Shown: positions 1 through 9,249 of the stretch, in pieces
How positions within the stretch are numbered: the stretch's first letter is position 1
Layout of the letters: each line of letters begins with the position of its first letter
Assembly (NCBI RefSeq): GCF_011493005.1
Contig: NZ_CP049156.1
Coordinates: 3,348,001 to 3,412,000 of the forward strand
Origin: Caballeronia sp. SBC1
GTDB lineage: Bacteria > Pseudomonadota > Gammaproteobacteria > Burkholderiales > Burkholderiaceae
Length of the DNA stretch: 64,000 bases
Reading direction: 5' to 3'
Position numbers and translations under genes: made by a program
Notes under the pieces: generated by a model
Databases searched by the model: none
Told to the model about the DNA's origin: nothing
The model's input: only the letters and a program-made list of their open reading frames with translations

Positions 1-279
1 ATCGGGCACGTACTGCAACTCCTGGTGAATCACCGCGATACCCGCCGCAATCGATGCGGCCGCGCTCGCGAACTTCACCTCGTTGCCATCGATCAGGACA
101 CGCCCGGAATCCGGCTGATATTCACCGCCCAGCACTTTCAGCAAAGTCGATTTGCCCGCGCCGTTCTCGCCCATCAGGCCGTGCACTTCGCCGGCGTTGA
201 CGTCGAACGACACGCCGTCGAGCGCGCGCACGCCTGGAAAAACCTTACCGATATTGTCAAAACGCAGCGTCGCTGACAC
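1..279 (-). CDS. araG: Sugar ABC transporter ATP-binding protein AraG, N-terminal part (cut by window edge)
   Basis: ATPase of an L-arabinose-type importer, acting on the cytoplasmic face of the inner membrane. Translating the reverse strand from the GTG at 279 gives about 93 residues with a Walker A motif GENGAGKST near residue 39 and the Q-loop segment HQEL near residue 86, as in sugar ABC ATPases of the AraG/XylG/RbsA type. The GTG is chosen because a strong AAGGAGG lies four bases upstream and no in-frame ATG fits. It directly follows araF, so it should be its partner; the permease gene araH is expected beyond the left edge. The RbsA/MglA paralogues cannot be excluded from this fragment alone; the name rests on araF. 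Confidence 0.85.
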   Translation of the reverse strand, partial: MSATLRFDNIGKVFPGVRALDGVSFDVNAGEVHGLMGENGAGKSTLLKVLGGEYQPDSGRVLIDGNEVKFASAAASIAAGIAVIHQELQYVPD

Positions 280-300
280 ATCGCCTCCTTGGAATTCGTG

Positions 301-331
301 CGGACCGCGCGGCATCTAAGCGCGCGGTCCG
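301..331 (-). other. Intercistronic stem-loop between araF and araG
   Basis: Perfect inverted repeat: 11-base arms at 301-311 and 321-331 around a 9-base loop. It lies between the araF stop and the araG ribosome site and has no T-run after it on the reverse strand, so it is unlikely to be a full Rho-independent terminator. Such hairpins behind periplasmic binding-protein genes are known to protect the upstream message and lower expression of the downstream membrane parts; that role here is inferred. Confidence 0.6.
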
Positions 332-346
332 TATTGCAGAACGACC

Positions 347-1357
347 TTACTTAGCCGATGCCAGGCCCATCTTTTCGCGCACTTCACCCACGTTGTCACG
401 CGTCGCCAGCATGCCGGTAGTCAACGTCACGAGCGGCGGTTCCTTGCCGTCCTTGATCCACGTGTACATGAGTTCCGACGTTTCCTCGCCATGACGCTTC
501 GGGCTGATGATGACGGTCGCATAGAAGCCCGTCGGGTTCGGTTTCTTGAACTCGCTCAAGGCCGAATCCGAGCCGCCGATACCCACGCCAATCATGTTGT
601 CCGCCTTGAAACCACGACCTTCCGCTGCGCGCACCGCGCCGAGCACGGCTTCGTCGTTCAGGCCGAACGCCACCCAGTGCTTGTATTGCGGATTCTTCGT
701 GAGTGCGATGTTCGCGGCGTTGAACGCATTTTCCGTGTCGGTCTTGGCTTGCGGCGCCATCACGATGTTCGCCTTCGGAAAGCCCGCTGCAACCAGTGCG
801 TCGGCTGCACCCGTCGTACGGTCATGGGCTGTCGGCAGTTGCTCGTAGGTCACGTCGATAGCGCCAACTTCAGCCATGTTCCAGCCGCGCTTCTTGATCT
901 CTTCGGCAATGCCATCACCCACCTGCTTGCCGATGTTGTATGCCGAGATGCCCATGTACGGCACCGATGCAATCGGCTTGCCCGACCCGTCCACCAGGCG
1001 GTCATCCACCGTCATCATCTTCAGTCCGGCGGCTTTCGCCTTTGCAACAATGCCCGGTCCGAGCTTGACGTCAGGCGTGCAGATCACGAAACCCTGGGCC
1101 TTTTGCGCGGCGAGGTTGTCGATCGCGCTCATCACCTTTTCACCTGACGGTGCGCCGATCTTCACCAGCGTGAAGCCCTTTTCCTTGGCCGCGATTTCGG
1201 CGAATTTCCACTCATCCTGGAACCACGGTTCTTCCGGCTGCTTCACCAGGAAGCCGATCTTGACGTCATCGGCGGCTTGCGCCACCGGCGCCGTGAACAA
1301 GGTCGCGCTTGCTGCGGTGGCCGTGGCAACGAGCGTGAGGAACATTCTGCGTTTCAT
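347..1357 (-). CDS. araF: Periplasmic L-arabinose-binding protein AraF
   Basis: Periplasmic substrate-binding component of an arabinose ABC importer. The 336-residue product begins with a Sec signal peptide (MKRR, then a hydrophobic stretch ending in VAQA near residue 28). The mature part carries KIGFLVKQPEEPWFQ, FVICTPD and VDDRLVDGSGK segments that match my memory of E. coli AraF closely. The ATG at 1357 has an AGGAGA site seven bases upstream; a longer open frame to 1432 lacks a ribosome site and would bury the signal peptide. It sits 133 bp after the dehydrogenase gene and before araG. Related galactose or xylose binders are possible, but the EEPWFQ.EWKF signature favours arabinose. Confidence 0.92.
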   Translation of the reverse strand: MKRRMFLTLVATATAASATLFTAPVAQAADDVKIGFLVKQPEEPWFQDEWKFAEIAAKEKGFTLVKIGAPSGEKVMSAIDNLAAQKAQGFVICTPDVKLGPGIVAKAKAAGLKMMTVDDRLVDGSGKPIASVPYMGISAYNIGKQVGDGIAEEIKKRGWNMAEVGAIDVTYEQLPTAHDRTTGAADALVAAGFPKANIVMAPQAKTDTENAFNAANIALTKNPQYKHWVAFGLNDEAVLGAVRAAEGRGFKADNMIGVGIGGSDSALSEFKKPNPTGFYATVIISPKRHGEETSELMYTWIKDGKEPPLVTLTTGMLATRDNVGEVREKMGLASAK

Positions 1358-1490
1358 GGTCTGTCTCCTGACTTGACTGTCTAGTTGGTACGAAGGTATT
1401 GGCCGCGTCTTGTTGTAGTGACGTCGCACCACGGCCAGTGCGTCATCCTTTGCTGCTTAGCTTGTGTATTCGTTGTGTATTCGTATGGTT

Positions 1491-2261
1491 CTAGTCGTGA
1501 TACAGCGCCGAGCGCCCGCCATCCACCGTGATGCAACTCGCGTTGATAAACGGCGCTTCGTCGGAAGCGAGGAACACGGCGGTCATTGCCACTTCCTCCG
1601 GCTGGCCGATGCGCTTCATCGGTTGCAGATCGAGCGTTGCTTGTTTCGCTTTGGCTGGATCGGGTTGCTCGTTCCACCAGTCGTGCGTGAGTTGCGTCTC
1701 GATGTAACCCGGCGCAATCGCGTTCACGCGCACCTGCCGCCCCGCATATTCGATACCCAACGCCCGCGTCAATCCGATCACGCCGTGCTTCGCCACCGGA
1801 TACGGAAAACAACCCGGGATGATCTTGAACGAGTGAGTAGAAGCAATATTCACGATGCTGCCGCGCCCGCGTTCAACCATGCCCGGCAACACGGCGCGGC
1901 AACCGTTCCAGACGCCGTCGAGATCGACGGCGAAGCAGCGGCGCCAGTCGTCGTCGGTCATGGTCAATGGATCGCAAAACACGTTGATGCCCGCGTTGTT
2001 CACCAGCACGTCGATGGGGCCGAACTTCGCTTCTGCTTCGCTGACCGCGTTCTGCACCGATGCGCTTTGCGTCACGTCCGTTTGCACCGCGAGCACGTTG
2101 TCCGCCGATCCGATCCGCGCCGCCGTTTCACGCGCTAACGCGATGTCCAGTTCCGCCAGCACCACTGCCGCGCCTTCACGAACGAACGCACTGGCAATTG
2201 CCGCGCCGATGCCACGCCCGGCGCCGGTGATGATCGCGACCTTGCCCGCGAGCCGGGTCAT
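1491..2261 (-). CDS. SDR-family sugar dehydrogenase, likely L-arabinose / D-galactose 1-dehydrogenase
   Basis: Classical short-chain dehydrogenase of 256 residues. The nucleotide-binding motif TGAGRGIG is at residues 12-19, NNAG is near residue 89, and the catalytic Ser with YPVAK (YxxxK) follows. It ends in the usual VDGG region. Its ATG overlaps the stop of dgoA (ATGA), so the two are translationally coupled. Substrate is inferred from context: dgoK, dgoA and araFG in one operon point to oxidation of galactose and/or arabinose to the lactone. A 2-keto-3-deoxy-sugar dehydrogenase is the main alternative. The longer open frame to 2465 only overlaps dgoA and is ignored. Confidence 0.82.
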   Translation of the reverse strand: MTRLAGKVAIITGAGRGIGAAIASAFVREGAAVVLAELDIALARETAARIGSADNVLAVQTDVTQSASVQNAVSEAEAKFGPIDVLVNNAGINVFCDPLTMTDDDWRRCFAVDLDGVWNGCRAVLPGMVERGRGSIVNIASTHSFKIIPGCFPYPVAKHGVIGLTRALGIEYAGRQVRVNAIAPGYIETQLTHDWWNEQPDPAKAKQATLDLQPMKRIGQPEEVAMTAVFLASDEAPFINASCITVDGGRSALYHD

Positions 2262-2935
2262 TTCTTCTGGCCTCGCGCCACGGCCAATCCGTTGATGAAC
2301 GCCTTCGCATGCGAGGCCGTCGTTGCCGCGCTCTGACCTGGCTTGTACAGCGCCGAGCCCAGGCCGAAGCCATTCGCGCCCGCTGTCAGGAACGGCCCCA
2401 TGTTGTCGGGCGAAATTCCGCCGACCGGCACAAGCGGCACTTGCGCTGCGATCACCGCGCGCCACGCCTTCACCACATGCGCGCCAAGCTGCTCGGCGGG
2501 AAACATCTTCAGCACGTCCGCACCGTTCTTCAGCGCGAGGAATGCTTCGTTCGGCGTCGCGACGCCCGGCGCGCAGGCAAGCCCTTGCGCTTTCGCGGCG
2601 CGCACAATGTCGCCGTCGCTATGCGGCATCACGATCAACTCGCCGCCAGCCTGTTTCACTTGCGCGACGTAATCCGGGTGCAGGACCGTGCCCGCGCCGA
2701 CGACTGCGTCGGCGGGCAGCACCTGACGGATCGCCGCGATGCTGTCGAACGGCTGCGGTGAATTCAACGGCACTTCCATGATCCGAAAGCCCGCTTCGTA
2801 CAACGCGCGGCCATGGTCAGCGGCGTCCGCGGGCGTCACGCCGCGCAGGATTGCGATCAGCGGACACAGGCCGAACGCAGCGGCGAGGCCTGCGTGCGGC
2901 GCGTAAGGCGCGGGGAGGTTGATATCGATTTGCAT
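2258..2935 (-). CDS. dgoA: 2-dehydro-3-deoxy-6-phosphogalactonate aldolase
   Basis: Class I aldolase of the KDPG/KDPGal family (225 residues), splitting 2-keto-3-deoxy-6-phosphogalactonate into pyruvate and glyceraldehyde 3-phosphate. Visible family marks are the glutamate in RIMEVPLNSP near residue 54, the GAGTVL segment, and the Schiff-base lysine in VLKMFPAEQLG. The C-terminal GGISPDN and GFGLGSALY loops bind phosphate. An AGGAGC site precedes the ATG. It lies 10 bp after dgoK, which makes its substrate, and overlaps the downstream dehydrogenase by four bases. The neighbouring DgoK makes the galactonate rather than gluconate version likely. Confidence 0.92.
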   Translation of the reverse strand: MQIDINLPAPYAPHAGLAAAFGLCPLIAILRGVTPADAADHGRALYEAGFRIMEVPLNSPQPFDSIAAIRQVLPADAVVGAGTVLHPDYVAQVKQAGGELIVMPHSDGDIVRAAKAQGLACAPGVATPNEAFLALKNGADVLKMFPAEQLGAHVVKAWRAVIAAQVPLVPVGGISPDNMGPFLTAGANGFGLGSALYKPGQSAATTASHAKAFINGLAVARGQKK

Positions 2936-2945
2936 GGTCCTGCTC

Positions 2946-3974
2946 CTAATTAGATGCGCTTGCTGTCGACTGGATCAGGCCAGCCTGCAGCGCGATCCGA
3001 TGCAACCCGCGCTCGGTCGCGTGCGCGACGGTCCGCGCGTCGTTGCAACCGAAGCGCGTGAGCGCGTGGCGATAACGTTCGCAAAGCGCGTCGTTACCGA
3101 TCAGCCTTAATGCCTTGCCCGCGAGGTCCGCTTGCTCACGCGCCAGCACTTCATTGAGGCCGCGTAATTCGTGGCCGATCAACAGGCCCGAGAGGTAATC
3201 TGCTTGTTGCTCGGGCTTCAGTTGCCCGGTCAGTCCCAGCGTGCGGGTGCTGAAAATCGTGGCGAGCAAACCCGCGTGACCCGCGTCTTTGGCAGTATCC
3301 ACACCGCGAATGAACGCACCCAGATCGTGCTTATCGGTCGCGCGCATCGTGCGGCCGAGGATGGTGTGATCGCGCAGCGCGCCGAAGGTCTCGCCAGTCA
3401 TGAAGGTGTAGAACCGCTCGATGCGTCCCTTGGATACAACCGCCCACTTCGCATGCGTTCCCGGCAAACCGATCAGGCCGCCGTGCGGTGTCTGGTCCAG
3501 CGTGGCGTCGCTGGCGAGCGCGCCGAAGATCTGCGTTTCTTCACCGCGCATCACGTTCGGCAACGCGCCTTCTTCAAGCACGCCCGGCACGATGTGGACC
3601 GTCACCCCCTTGAGCGTTGTCACGCGCACGATGCCCGCTACCAGCGCAGCCGGATCGGCGGGGGTGGACACATACGGCGCTTCCATCCAGCCTTGCGCGC
3701 TGCCGACCATGCCTGCCGCAATCACCGGAAGCGGCACGCCGCTGGCGAGCCATGCGCCGCAGGTTGCATCGAATACGGTGTCGAAACCGCCTTCCGCCGC
3801 GGGCTTCGGCAAATTCATGATGCCCGCCGACGATGTCCGCGTATCCAGCACCGCGCCCTGTGCGTCGAGCAGATAGGCGCGCAGCGCAGTCGTGCCCCAG
3901 TCGAGCGCGATGAGAGCCGGAGCTCCTTCAGCGCGGCCTGGTTGCGTCTCGGCCGATATGTCGGTCCGCGTCAT
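2946..3974 (-). CDS. dgoK: 2-dehydro-3-deoxygalactonokinase
   Basis: Phosphorylates 2-keto-3-deoxygalactonate, giving the substrate of the next enzyme DgoA. The 342-residue protein has the N-terminal phosphate-loop motif ALDWGTTALRAYLLD (about residues 23-37), GMVGSAQGW and the LPGTHAKW segment typical of DgoK. The ATG overlaps the stop codon of the upstream regulator gene (ATGA), indicating a coupled operon. Length fits the family (about 290-340); the first twenty residues are a variable extension. Confidence 0.93.
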   Translation of the reverse strand: MTRTDISAETQPGRAEGAPALIALDWGTTALRAYLLDAQGAVLDTRTSSAGIMNLPKPAAEGGFDTVFDATCGAWLASGVPLPVIAAGMVGSAQGWMEAPYVSTPADPAALVAGIVRVTTLKGVTVHIVPGVLEEGALPNVMRGEETQIFGALASDATLDQTPHGGLIGLPGTHAKWAVVSKGRIERFYTFMTGETFGALRDHTILGRTMRATDKHDLGAFIRGVDTAKDAGHAGLLATIFSTRTLGLTGQLKPEQQADYLSGLLIGHELRGLNEVLAREQADLAGKALRLIGNDALCERYRHALTRFGCNDARTVAHATERGLHRIALQAGLIQSTASASN

Positions 3975-4915
3975 CGTTTAATCCTGCGTGTTGCGGGCTG
4001 CGGAACGCGCCAGCCGAGTTCTTGCGAGATCGCGCGTGCTTCGCGCTGCACGACCGGAATCAGTTCTTCCATGCGCTCCGACGGCATGTAGGGAATCGTG
4101 CTCGCCACCGAAAGCGCCGCCACGATCGCGCCCGACGCGTCGCGCACCGGCGCCGCGACGCAACGGATCGACGCTTCGTTCTCCTCGAGATCGAAGGTGA
4201 AACCGCCTTGCGAATAACGCGTCATGCGCTGGATGAAGGTATCGATATCGGGCTGGTGATCGGGCTTGAAACTCACTTTGGCGAGCACGCGATGCGATGC
4301 TTCCAGCAGCTTCGACCACGTCTCGGGCGGCAGGTCGAGCATCATCGCCTTGCCGATTCCCGTCGATGCCAGCGGCATCCGGTGACCCACCCGCGAGCGC
4401 ATTTCCAGGCCGCGCGTGCCAGGAATCTTGTCGATGTAGAGCACGTCGTCGCCGTCGCGCACGCCGAGGTGGATGGTGTCGTGCGTGTGTTCAGCAAGCA
4501 CTTGCAGATGCGGACGCGCTACCGCGGTGAGCGGCATTTGTTCGAGCGCGATCGTGCCGAGTTCGATCAGCTTCGGGCCGAGCAAATACCCGCCGCCGAC
4601 CTGGCGCAGATAGCGCGCCTGCACCAGCGAGCTCACCAGGCGATGCGTCGTGCTGCGGGTCGTGCCGAGCGCCGCGCCGATGCTGCGCAGATCGCGCGCG
4701 CCGGTGGCTGCGGCTTCGAGAATCGCGAGGCCGCGCAACAGGGTTTGCGTGCCGGCTTGCTGCGGCGTGAGGTCGAGCAATGCAGCCGCCGATGCCTGCG
4801 CTTCGCTCGGCTCGTTCGCGGCCTCTGCTGCATTTGCCTCGGGCGCCGCCGGTTTGCCGGCCGTGCGGTCCATCGACAATTCATGCTCGACGGTAGTGTT
4901 CAGGGTCTTGGTCAT
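3971..4915 (-). CDS. IclR-family transcriptional regulator of the sugar operon
   Basis: DNA-binding regulator with an N-terminal winged helix (LLRGLAILEAAA ... TRSTTHRLVSSL) followed by an IclR effector domain (GHRMPLASTGIGKAM ... AAPVRDASGAIVAALSVA). First gene of the operon with dgoK, dgoA, SDR, araF and araG, so it is probably an autoregulated local repressor that senses a sugar acid or pathway intermediate. The start at 4915 (314 residues) is uncertain: the frame stays open to a GTG at 5134, but the extra stretch has no protein-like pattern and no ribosome site. About 50 residues before the helix-turn-helix are Ala/Glu-rich. Confidence 0.88.
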   Translation of the reverse strand: MTKTLNTTVEHELSMDRTAGKPAAPEANAAEAANEPSEAQASAAALLDLTPQQAGTQTLLRGLAILEAAATGARDLRSIGAALGTTRSTTHRLVSSLVQARYLRQVGGGYLLGPKLIELGTIALEQMPLTAVARPHLQVLAEHTHDTIHLGVRDGDDVLYIDKIPGTRGLEMRSRVGHRMPLASTGIGKAMMLDLPPETWSKLLEASHRVLAKVSFKPDHQPDIDTFIQRMTRYSQGGFTFDLEENEASIRCVAAPVRDASGAIVAALSVASTIPYMPSERMEELIPVVQREARAISQELGWRVPQPATRRIKR

Positions 4916-5189
4916 GGCACTCGATGTTCGCGGCTTGGGAATGATTGAGCGTTCGTTCACGACGCGGGTTATCGGGCCGATGGCACGCGGCGAAGCGTCA
5001 CGCGGGAACCGGCGCGAGGAATCATCGATAAGGAGTGCGAGACACGCGGATGCGAGTGCAGATTCGAGCGCGCTGATTGCGCTGATGTCGCTGACGTTGG
5101 CATGACTTGTCTCCGAGTGCTTTTTTCGTTTCACGCGATCCGAGGGGAAACCCTGAACCGCGTGTAACTGCCGTTTTGGCTGTGATCGG

Positions 5190-5219
5190 ATTTTAGTGCC
5201 GGGCGTCGCGATTATTCAA
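5190..5219 (-). promoter_or_regulatory. Predicted sigma-70 promoter of the iclR-dgoK-dgoA-araFG operon
   Basis: On the reverse strand a -35 TTGAAT (5214-5219) and a -10 TAAAAT (5190-5195) are separated by 18 bp. Transcription would start near 5183, giving a leader of about 270 nt before the chosen regulator start. Read by eye from the sequence. Confidence 0.5.
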
Positions 5220-5245
5220 TATGTGATTGATGTGTTCACATATTG
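5217..5245. promoter_or_regulatory. Perfect inverted repeat, likely operator for the IclR-type regulator
   Basis: Ten-base arms CAATATGTGA (5217-5226) and TCACATATTG (5236-5245) flank a 9-bp spacer. The left arm overlaps the predicted -35 hexamer of the operon, a position suited to repression. It is AT-rich within high-GC sequence. Assignment to the neighbouring IclR-type protein is inference from location. Confidence 0.55.
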
Positions 5246-5282
5246 GGAGATTAGACGCGTTTGAGCGAGGGCGCTGGAAACG

Positions 5283-5310
5283 AAAAAACCCCGACGAATC
5301 GGGGCTTTTG
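5283..5310 (-). terminator. Rho-independent terminator behind mtgA
   Basis: Stem CCCCGA / TCGGGG (5289-5294 with 5299-5304) around the loop CGAA. On the reverse strand it is followed by a run of six T. It lies 130 bp after the mtgA stop and before the promoter of the sugar operon, so it separates the two leftward operons; the shorter T-run on the other side makes it weakly bidirectional. Confidence 0.75.
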
Positions 5311-5437
5311 GGAGAACCGTGGATCGCAAACGCAAGCTGCATCAGCTCTTATGCAGGCGTTCTTTCGTCTTCGCGAATTGCATCGAGCGCGACAGCCTGC
5401 TTGTCACTAAGGCGGTGGGCGTCCTACCGAAGCCCCC

Positions 5438-6160
5438 TCACTGCGGCAATTCCGCCGCCCCCATCCGGCGCGTGATCACCCCCGCCCGTTGCGACAAATA
5501 CGCAGACCCGCGATGTTCATCGAAGTATTTCGGCCGGGGCAACATCACCGCGAGCCGCGCCGACTGCCACGAGGTCAGTTTCGACGCCGAGGTCTTGTAG
5601 TAGTAATGCGCCGCCGCTTCCGCGCCATAAACGCCATTCCCCCACTCCACCGAATTCAGATAGATCTCGAAGATGCGTTCCTTGTCCATCCAGAGCTCGA
5701 GCATGGACGTGATGACCAGTTCCTGCGCCTTCCTCACATAGCTCTTTTCCCGCGATAAAAACAGGTTGCGCGCCAGTTGCTGCGAGATGGTCGAGCCACC
5801 CGCGACAATCTTGCCGCGCGCCTTGTTCTTCTCCCAGGCTTGCAGGATGGCATCGGTTTCGTAACCGTTGTTGTTGACGAAATTCGCGTCCTCGGACGCA
5901 ATGATCGCGCGCTTCAGGTTGCGCGAGATCTGGTCGTACGGAACCCAGGTGCGCTGGATGGCGAGATCAGGGCGGTCTTGCGCGAGCCGCCACGCATCCG
6001 AGCGCATGAACGCCGTCGATGAAGGATTGACGAACGTATAAATCCCGACCATCGCGAAGAAGTAGACCTGCGTGGCGATGGCGGCAATCGCCATGACCGA
6101 GATGCCGTAGACAATCCATCGAGCCGGCCCGAGACGACCGGGCGATTTTGTTGTTGTCAT
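5438..6160 (-). CDS. mtgA: Monofunctional biosynthetic peptidoglycan transglycosylase
   Basis: Inner-membrane glycosyltransferase (family GT51) that polymerises lipid II into glycan strands. The 240-residue protein has one N-terminal membrane anchor (about residues 15-40), then the GT51 motifs: IASEDANF with the catalytic glutamate near residue 90, [15 protein letters not shown], and [15 protein letters not shown] with the second glutamate. There is no transpeptidase domain, as expected for MtgA. It is the last gene of mpl-esterase-rnb-aroE-mtgA, 49 bp after aroE. Confidence 0.95.
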   Translation of the reverse strand: MTTTKSPGRLGPARWIVYGISVMAIAAIATQVYFFAMVGIYTFVNPSSTAFMRSDAWRLAQDRPDLAIQRTWVPYDQISRNLKRAIIASEDANFVNNNGYETDAILQAWEKNKARGKIVAGGSTISQQLARNLFLSREKSYVRKAQELVITSMLELWMDKERIFEIYLNSVEWGNGVYGAEAAAHYYYKTSASKLTSWQSARLAVMLPRPKYFDEHRGSAYLSQRAGVITRRMGAAELPQ

Positions 6161-6209
6161 CGTGCTTCTTCTGTTTGGAACGCAACGGCGCGCAGAATCA
6201 CGCGCTTAA

Positions 6210-7070
6210 CTAAACCTTCGTCGATAACTCCAGCCGCAACGCACGAAGCACGGCGCCGCTGTCGGGGCGCACCCCGCGCCACAGGAAAAACGATTCCGCC
6301 GCTTGCTCTACAAGCATGCCAAGGCCGTCCGCCGAACGCGCGCCGAGGCTTTCCGCGTGACGCATGAACACGGTCGGCTGGGCGCTGTACATCATGTCGT
6401 AGGCGAGCGTGCCGGGGCCGAATGAACCGTTATCGCAATCGGGCAAGGAGTCGTCGAGACTGCCGGCCGTCGCGTTGACGATCACATCGTACGGACCCGC
6501 TTCCACGGAATCCGCATCGCCGCCGGAGAAACGCACATGCGCGGCGTGCGCGGCATCGGAGAAATGATCGACGAGTTGCTGCGCCTTCGACGCCGTCCGG
6601 TTAACTATCGTCAGCGCCGCCACGCCGCCGTCCAGCATGGGCAGCACGACACCGCGCGCCGCGCCGCCCGCACCCAGCAGCAGCACGCGCGCGCCCTTCA
6701 AACCAATACCAAGATTCCCTTCGATATCACGGACAAGACCCACTCCGTCGGTGTTGTCACCGAGCACGCCGTCAGCGTTGAACGCCAGCGTATTCACCGC
6801 ACCCGCTGCGGCAGCGCGCGGCGTGAGCGTATTGGCGAAAGCGTGGGCGTCCAGCTTGAACGGCACCGTCACGTTCATGCCGCGACCGCCGGCTTCGATG
6901 AACGCGCGGACATCGTCAGAAAACGCGCCGATGGTTCCCAGCACACGACCGTACTCGATCGCTTCACCCGTCTGCTCGGCAAAACGCGCATGAATCCACG
7001 GCGATTTGCTGTGCGCGACCGGATTGCCGATCACGGCATAGTGGTCCCGAGTGACAGCGCCAGAAGTCAT
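6210..7070 (-). CDS. aroE: Shikimate dehydrogenase
   Basis: NADP-dependent reduction of 3-dehydroshikimate to shikimate in aromatic amino-acid synthesis. The 286-residue sequence shows the substrate-binding [12 protein letters not shown] (residues 16-27), the catalytic lysine in NVTVPFK, the nucleotide-binding GAGGAARGV near residue 137, and YDMMYS near the C-terminus. Its ATG overlaps the stop of the upstream ribonuclease gene (ATGA). Length and motifs are normal for AroE rather than YdiB or SDH-L types. Confidence 0.95.
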   Translation of the reverse strand: MTSGAVTRDHYAVIGNPVAHSKSPWIHARFAEQTGEAIEYGRVLGTIGAFSDDVRAFIEAGGRGMNVTVPFKLDAHAFANTLTPRAAAAGAVNTLAFNADGVLGDNTDGVGLVRDIEGNLGIGLKGARVLLLGAGGAARGVVLPMLDGGVAALTIVNRTASKAQQLVDHFSDAAHAAHVRFSGGDADSVEAGPYDVIVNATAGSLDDSLPDCDNGSFGPGTLAYDMMYSAQPTVFMRHAESLGARSADGLGMLVEQAAESFFLWRGVRPDSGAVLRALRLELSTKV

Positions 7071-9151
7071 AGCGTGGGCTCCGCCGTGTCGGGCGTGCTT
7101 TCGCCAGCCGGTTCGTCCGTAGAGGCTTCTGCATCGGGCACAGCTTCCGCCTGCGCCTCAGCTTCGCTCTCGGCACTCAAATCTTCCGTTTCAATCAGCT
7201 CTTCTTCCGCCTCGTCCTGCTGCGCCTCGGCGTCTTGCGCCGACGCCGGAGCAGGTGCATCGATCACATGCAGCAAGCGGCACGACGCCTCGACGGTGAG
7301 TTCATCGAGACTCATGACGTCCAGCATCACCTTCGTCCCGCGCGCGTGCACGCCAAGACCAGGCACATGCAGCATCAGCGGGATTTCGTCCAGGCGCACG
7401 AGATCGTCCTTCACCACCGACGCCGCCACGTGCTTCTTATCCTCCTGCTTCAACCAGCGCAGACACCAGAAATACTCCATGCGCCGCTGATAATCGGCGT
7501 ACGCGGAATACTGGTCATCGAAACCCTGAACCACAGCAAACAGATCGGCATCTTTCGGCTTGAACGGCGCAACCAGCGCAGCCGTCACGCCATGCCGCAC
7601 GCACGCGAGCAACTGCCATTGATTGACCAAATCGACGTATCGACGCAACGGCGACGTGCTCCACGCATATTGCGCGACGCCGAGCCCTTCGTGCGGCGCG
7701 GGCGTGGTCTGCATGCGCGTGCGCTTCGGACCTGGCGCGCCAAATCCGCGCTGCGAGCGATAGATCCCCGGCACGCTGTGATCGTTGAGAAACGCGCCCC
7801 ACGATGAATTCGCCAAAATCGCCAGCTCGGCGACGATCAGATCGAGCGGCGACCCGCGTCGACGCGGCGTGATCGTGATGTGCTCGCCTTCCACGTAGAA
7901 ATTGAAGTCGTTATTGCGCTGCACCTCGCGCCGCAGACCGTAACCCGCGCGCGCTTCCTGACGCTTTTCGAACAGCGCTTGCGCGAGCGGCCACAGCACC
8001 GCAATGTCATCCTTGTGCGGATACTCGCCGCTACCCGCCGCGAGCGATTCCTCGGTGACATGTTCGTCCAGATGGTTGTGTCGAAGATTGCTCTTCACGA
8101 ACACACGCTCGGCGCGCGTTTCGGTCGCGACGATTTCCTGCGTTTCCCGATTCACAATGATGTACAGCGACAACGCCGGCCGCAATCCGCCTTCAGCCAG
8201 CGTGAACGCTTCCACAACGCTGTCCGGCAGCATCGTGATCTTGTCGCCGGGCATGTACACGGTGGACAACCGCGTGCGAGCGATCGCATCAATCATGTCG
8301 CCGCGCGCGATCCCCAGTGCCGGCGCCGCGATGTGAATACCAACGCGCACGCGGCCATCGGCGAGATGCTCGACGGAAAACGCGTCGTCAATTTCAGTGG
8401 TGGTGACGTCATCGATGGAGAACGCCTGCACGTCCGCTTCCGGCAAATCGTCGGGCAACGGCGGCACCGTGACAGGCGCAAAGCCCGTCCCGTGCGGGAA
8501 AAATTCCGACAGGAAACGCGCTTCGTGCAGCGCACGTGCCGAAGGAATGCCACCCACTTCCAGCATCAGCCGCGCTTGCGAAATGCCGCGAGCGGCAGCG
8601 GCCGCTTCGAGCGCCTTATATTCGATAGAGTTCTTGTCCGGCTTCGTCAGCAAGCCGATCGTCTTGCCGGCGAGCGCATCGGGCAGTTTTCCCGCGACCA
8701 GCTCCGCTTCGTAACCCGCCTGCACGAGGGCAAGTTGCCGTTTCTTTTCGAGTCCGGCCAGCGCCATCTGCAACTGTTCCTGCGGCGCGCGCTGATATTG
8801 CCCGCGCCCCTTGCGGCGGAAATACACCGGCGATCCATGCATGCGCAGCACGAGCGCGGCACGCTCGGTAGCGCCGAATTTATCGCCGAAATAATCCGCG
8901 CCCAGTTCCGCGAACGGAAACTCTTCGTCCGGCGCGCACTCCCACAGGAAGTCGAGATCGATGTCCTGTGCTATGGCATCGGCCTGTTGCATCAGATCGG
9001 CTGCGTTCGGTTTCTCGAATTCGATCAATACGTCTTTGGCGCGCACTTTCGCACGCCGCCCGCCCGGCAACTCGACCTGAAACGCATCGTTCTGCTTGGA
9101 CAGAACGGCGCCGGCCTTGAAACTACCTGATTCCTCGAAAAAAACGTTCAC
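7067..9151 (-). CDS. RNase II / RNB-domain exoribonuclease
   Basis: Cytoplasmic 3'-5' exoribonuclease of the RNR superfamily, 694 residues. The RNB catalytic core starts around residue 230 and includes [17 protein letters not shown], whose aspartates bind the catalytic metals, then [13 protein letters not shown] and [11 protein letters not shown] segments. The C-terminal 60 residues are very acidic (Glu/Ala-rich) with no clear complete S1 domain, so this is the RNase II-like branch common in Burkholderiales rather than RNase R. It is coupled by overlap to aroE and lies 98 bp after the esterase gene. Confidence 0.88.
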   Translation of the reverse strand: MNVFFEESGSFKAGAVLSKQNDAFQVELPGGRRAKVRAKDVLIEFEKPNAADLMQQADAIAQDIDLDFLWECAPDEEFPFAELGADYFGDKFGATERAALVLRMHGSPVYFRRKGRGQYQRAPQEQLQMALAGLEKKRQLALVQAGYEAELVAGKLPDALAGKTIGLLTKPDKNSIEYKALEAAAAARGISQARLMLEVGGIPSARALHEARFLSEFFPHGTGFAPVTVPPLPDDLPEADVQAFSIDDVTTTEIDDAFSVEHLADGRVRVGIHIAAPALGIARGDMIDAIARTRLSTVYMPGDKITMLPDSVVEAFTLAEGGLRPALSLYIIVNRETQEIVATETRAERVFVKSNLRHNHLDEHVTEESLAAGSGEYPHKDDIAVLWPLAQALFEKRQEARAGYGLRREVQRNNDFNFYVEGEHITITPRRRGSPLDLIVAELAILANSSWGAFLNDHSVPGIYRSQRGFGAPGPKRTRMQTTPAPHEGLGVAQYAWSTSPLRRYVDLVNQWQLLACVRHGVTAALVAPFKPKDADLFAVVQGFDDQYSAYADYQRRMEYFWCLRWLKQEDKKHVAASVVKDDLVRLDEIPLMLHVPGLGVHARGTKVMLDVMSLDELTVEASCRLLHVIDAPAPASAQDAEAQQDEAEEELIETEDLSAESEAEAQAEAVPDAEASTDEPAGESTPDTAEPTL

Positions 9152-9249
9152 TCAATACTCTCGAAAGACTGTTGGTCGGCGTGGCGTCCGGTCGGGTTCG
9201 CATCCCGCACACAGCGCCAGGCCCACATAAAAGGAAACGCTCAGGGTCT

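Noticed and set aside
4916..5134. 73-residue N-terminal extension of the IclR-type regulator
   Set aside because: It would begin at a GTG without a ribosome site and consists of unpatterned residues; kept only as a possibility.
5222..5240. CRP-like site (TGTGA ... TCACA) in front of the sugar operon
   Set aside because: The spacer is 9 bp instead of 6, and the whole 10-bp inverted repeat fits a separate operator better.
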